Source: Elysia chlorotica
Lineage: Eukaryota > Mollusca > Gastropoda > Plakobranchidae
Assembly: GCA_003991915.1 (NCBI GenBank)
Contig: RQTK01001017.1
Coordinates: 36,881 to 100,880 of the forward strand
Reading direction: 5' to 3'
DNA length: 64,000 nucleotides
Positions 29,690-64,000 of the stretch are shown in pieces. The position numbers were made by a program, and so were the translations under genes. The notes beneath the pieces are model-generated. The model was not told where the DNA came from. It saw only the letters and a program-made list of their open reading frames with translations, and did no database searches. How positions within the stretch are numbered: the stretch's first letter is position 1; each line of letters begins with the position of its first letter.

Positions 29690-30681
29690 ATAATAGGTCA
29701 AGGCCATATAGATCCGAAGAAATTAAAAATTTGATGCTTAAAAATCAACTGAAGCTAATTAAAAAAAGAAGAATGCATGACTGGATATCAATAATTGTAC
29801 AAATGCTTTTCCCAATCTCAAGTTTCATACTATAGAACCACAAATTAATGGTTAAAATGAGGGCATAAAACTTGACTGATTGAGTAATGGAATAATAATA
29901 TCAAATCCATCCATTAACAATTAATGAGATCTGTTGAAAATCACCTTTTTCTCTGCATCTTAATAATTTTTTTTTGGATAAAATGAGAACCTTGATTGCT
30001 AAAAACGATAAGTTCGAGAATAGAACATGAAATACTGCCAGTCTCTTTTCTTATTCTAATGAGCAATGATGTTGTTTTTCCTGCAGTCCATATTTTAAAA
30101 ATCCCAAATAAACAGAACTATTGAAACAAGGAGGTTTGATAACCAGTTCCTATTTGCATTCTATAATTGTATACATTATTTTGGAAATAATTATAAGGCA
30201 AACCAATTAACCCAGCTAATAACAAGAAGATTGGGGATATATCTGCCCGAAACACATAATAAAATAATTAGAAAGTGCAGTAATTCTTTCTCATTACAAC
30301 AACTAGAGCCTGCACATGTAATTACAACTACCCAAGCCGAGTCACTCTTCCCCACACCTTTCCACACTTTATGATGTCCAGATTTGCATTCACCCAAACT
30401 GCATTAAAACTAGTGGCTAGGTGTTGTTTAGATCTTTGAAATAACTGAGCAAGTGCTCATTTGATATGAATCATAACATTAGCAATACAAATTGACTTGC
30501 AGAGCTATAAAATATCGCAGGAATTATTTTTTTTCCACTTTCCTGCTCATATAAATCCACAGGCAAATAATGGCAGAGAATAAGAATTAACTCTAAAACA
30601 TTAACAGAGAAATATAATAAACAGCAAACAAAAAGCCAGCACCAAAGATTCTTTAAATGCAAAATCCCTACAAAGTAACAA
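29690..30681. other. Region downstream of the carrier gene, nothing recognised
   Basis: AT-rich sequence beyond the SLC25A17-like stop. It should contain the 3' UTR, but no convincing minus-strand polyadenylation signal was picked out. Confidence 0.4.
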
Positions 30682-62873
<32,192 letters not shown>

Positions 62874-63499
62874 TGAAAGCTCTTGAGGATTTACTAAGTC
62901 TGAATTAAATGAATCAGCCCTTTGTCAGCAAATTATTCCATAAAAACTCCTAAGTTATCTCAGCCGATAGAATTGGGTACCTATGCATAAGAAAAGAAAA
63001 ATAAACTGCCTTCATTATAATAAAAAAAAACAACAACAACATTTTAATAAGTTTAAATCTCATGGGTTTAAAATCAATACTTTAAAGCAAAATTGCTAGT
63101 AACAATACAATACATTTTCTATCTAATTATAACCACATTTTATAAAGAAACAGTTAGCCAATTACAAATCCACTCAATACCCAATACATGGGACTCTGTG
63201 TAAGAACTCGTCGTTTAAGAGCCCACTCCTTTTTTAATCCCCTTTCCTTGGGAACATTTTTTTGTGCTCTTTTTCTTTCACCTGGCCTGATTAAGAGAGC
63301 CAGATGAGATAGATTTTATTTTTAATTTCTGCATCTCTTGATGACTAGTTTTTATGGCCATCCAAGACGTGAGAGCTGTTATCTGTTTTAGTGCTGCGAG
63401 AGAGGTGGAATGGGAAGGCTAGTTGAAGTGTTGTTTGTCAGAAGATCAAAGAATCTTTCGTCTTTTCTTCCATCATAAGATAATACTTTATTAGTCCAC

Positions 63500-64000
63500 A
63501 AGGGAAATTTTGTTTGGTTACGACATCTCCGGATGGCAGAACACAAAACCAGATTGACCACATCACCATAGGCAGGAAGCAGGGCGTAGGCACAAGAAAT
63601 GAGAATGGGGAATTGTTTGCAGAGTTTTGCTCCTTCAACGACTTGGCAATTGGAGGTACCATTTTCCCACACAAGACCATTCAAAAGGTTACCTGGACAT
63701 CTCCGGATGGCAGAACACAAAACAGATTGACCACATCAGATGAGTACAAGGTAGAGCTGAAAAACAGATTTGAAGCTTTGTCAGAACTGGATGAGGAAAC
63801 TGGAAAACCACTGGCAAGAGATCAAGAAAACTTGTACCTCAGCATGCCAACAGGTCTTGGGAAAAAGAACAAGAGAGCTCAAAGAATGGATTTCAGTAGA
63901 CTCATGGAATCTCATTAAGGAACGGAAGGAGGCCAAACAGAAAATTAACCACACACAGGACCAAGTACGTAAGGAGGAACTGCAGGGTCAATACCGTGAG
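63500..64000 (+). pseudogene. LINE apurinic-type endonuclease fragment, rearranged, running off the window
   Basis: Reads RTQNQIDHITIGRKQGVGTR, NENGELFAEFCSFNDLAIGG and TIFPHKTIQKVTWTSPDGRT, the C-terminal part of a LINE endonuclease. TSPDGRTQN occurs twice (about 63526 and 63700), so the segment order is disturbed. KERKEAKQKINHTQDQVRKE follows in another frame toward the RT. It lies upstream of the carrier gene's first exon. Confidence 0.7.

Overview
The window looks like part of an AT-rich invertebrate nuclear genome: genes broken into short exons by kilobase introns, GT-AG splice sites, dense microsatellites, tRNA-derived SINEs, truncated LINEs and fossil DNA transposons. The style of the SINEs, the (AG)n and (TAC)n runs and the frequent CTAGATCT-type palindromes suggest a mollusc, probably a gastropod. 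That is an inference, because no marker gene fixes the species. It is a draft assembly, with N gaps at 10830-10350+ (10830-11350) and 34707-34912 and single Ns near 19460-19490.

Two protein-coding genes can be reconstructed by joining exons in phase. On the + strand, about 812-17847, is a JmjC-fold 2-oxoglutarate/Fe(II) oxygenase gene. Its exons are 812-997 (TPR-like), 2776-3027 (one frameshift), 4429-4573, 5044-5244, 6353-6500, 12028-12182, 16400-16503 and 17737-17847. The HxD motif lies in the 6353-6500 exon and the distal iron-binding His in the 16400-16503 exon. On the - strand, 62873 down to 30682, is an SLC25A17/PMP34-type peroxisomal mitochondrial-carrier-family gene. Its exons are 62787-62873, 62247-62307, 60219-60285, 58039-58193, 51398-51526, 48353-48501, 47159-47257 and 30682-30814. 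One short exon between the last two was not found. A second, divergent but phase-matched version of its fourth exon lies at 54369-54571 and appears to be a mutually exclusive alternative.

The rest is introns and intergenic DNA made largely of mobile-element debris. 1.8-2.3 kb: gag-type zinc-knuckle remnant. 4.7-6.3 kb: LINE tail, RT fragment and SINE. 6.9-10.2 kb: small MITE, a head-to-head mariner composite and a foldback element with five 32-bp-spaced GGCGGCCGCC palindromes. 12.5-15.9 kb: piggyBac fossil, LINE 3' end and triplet-repeat arrays. 18-30 kb (intergenic): RNase H LINE, GGGTCG-rich inverted repeats and a 1-kb TIR element. 30.8-47.1 kb (carrier-gene intron): tandem duplication, SINEs, mariner fragment and a LINE insertion with target-site duplication. 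49.5-50.0 kb: piggyBac N-terminal remnant. 57-61 kb: two LINE 3' ends, (AG)n arrays and a full SINE. The window ends inside a LINE endonuclease fragment.

The two genes have no evident functional link. They face each other 3' end to 3' end, about 13 kb apart. I see no prokaryotic system, no CRISPR array and no intact mobile element.
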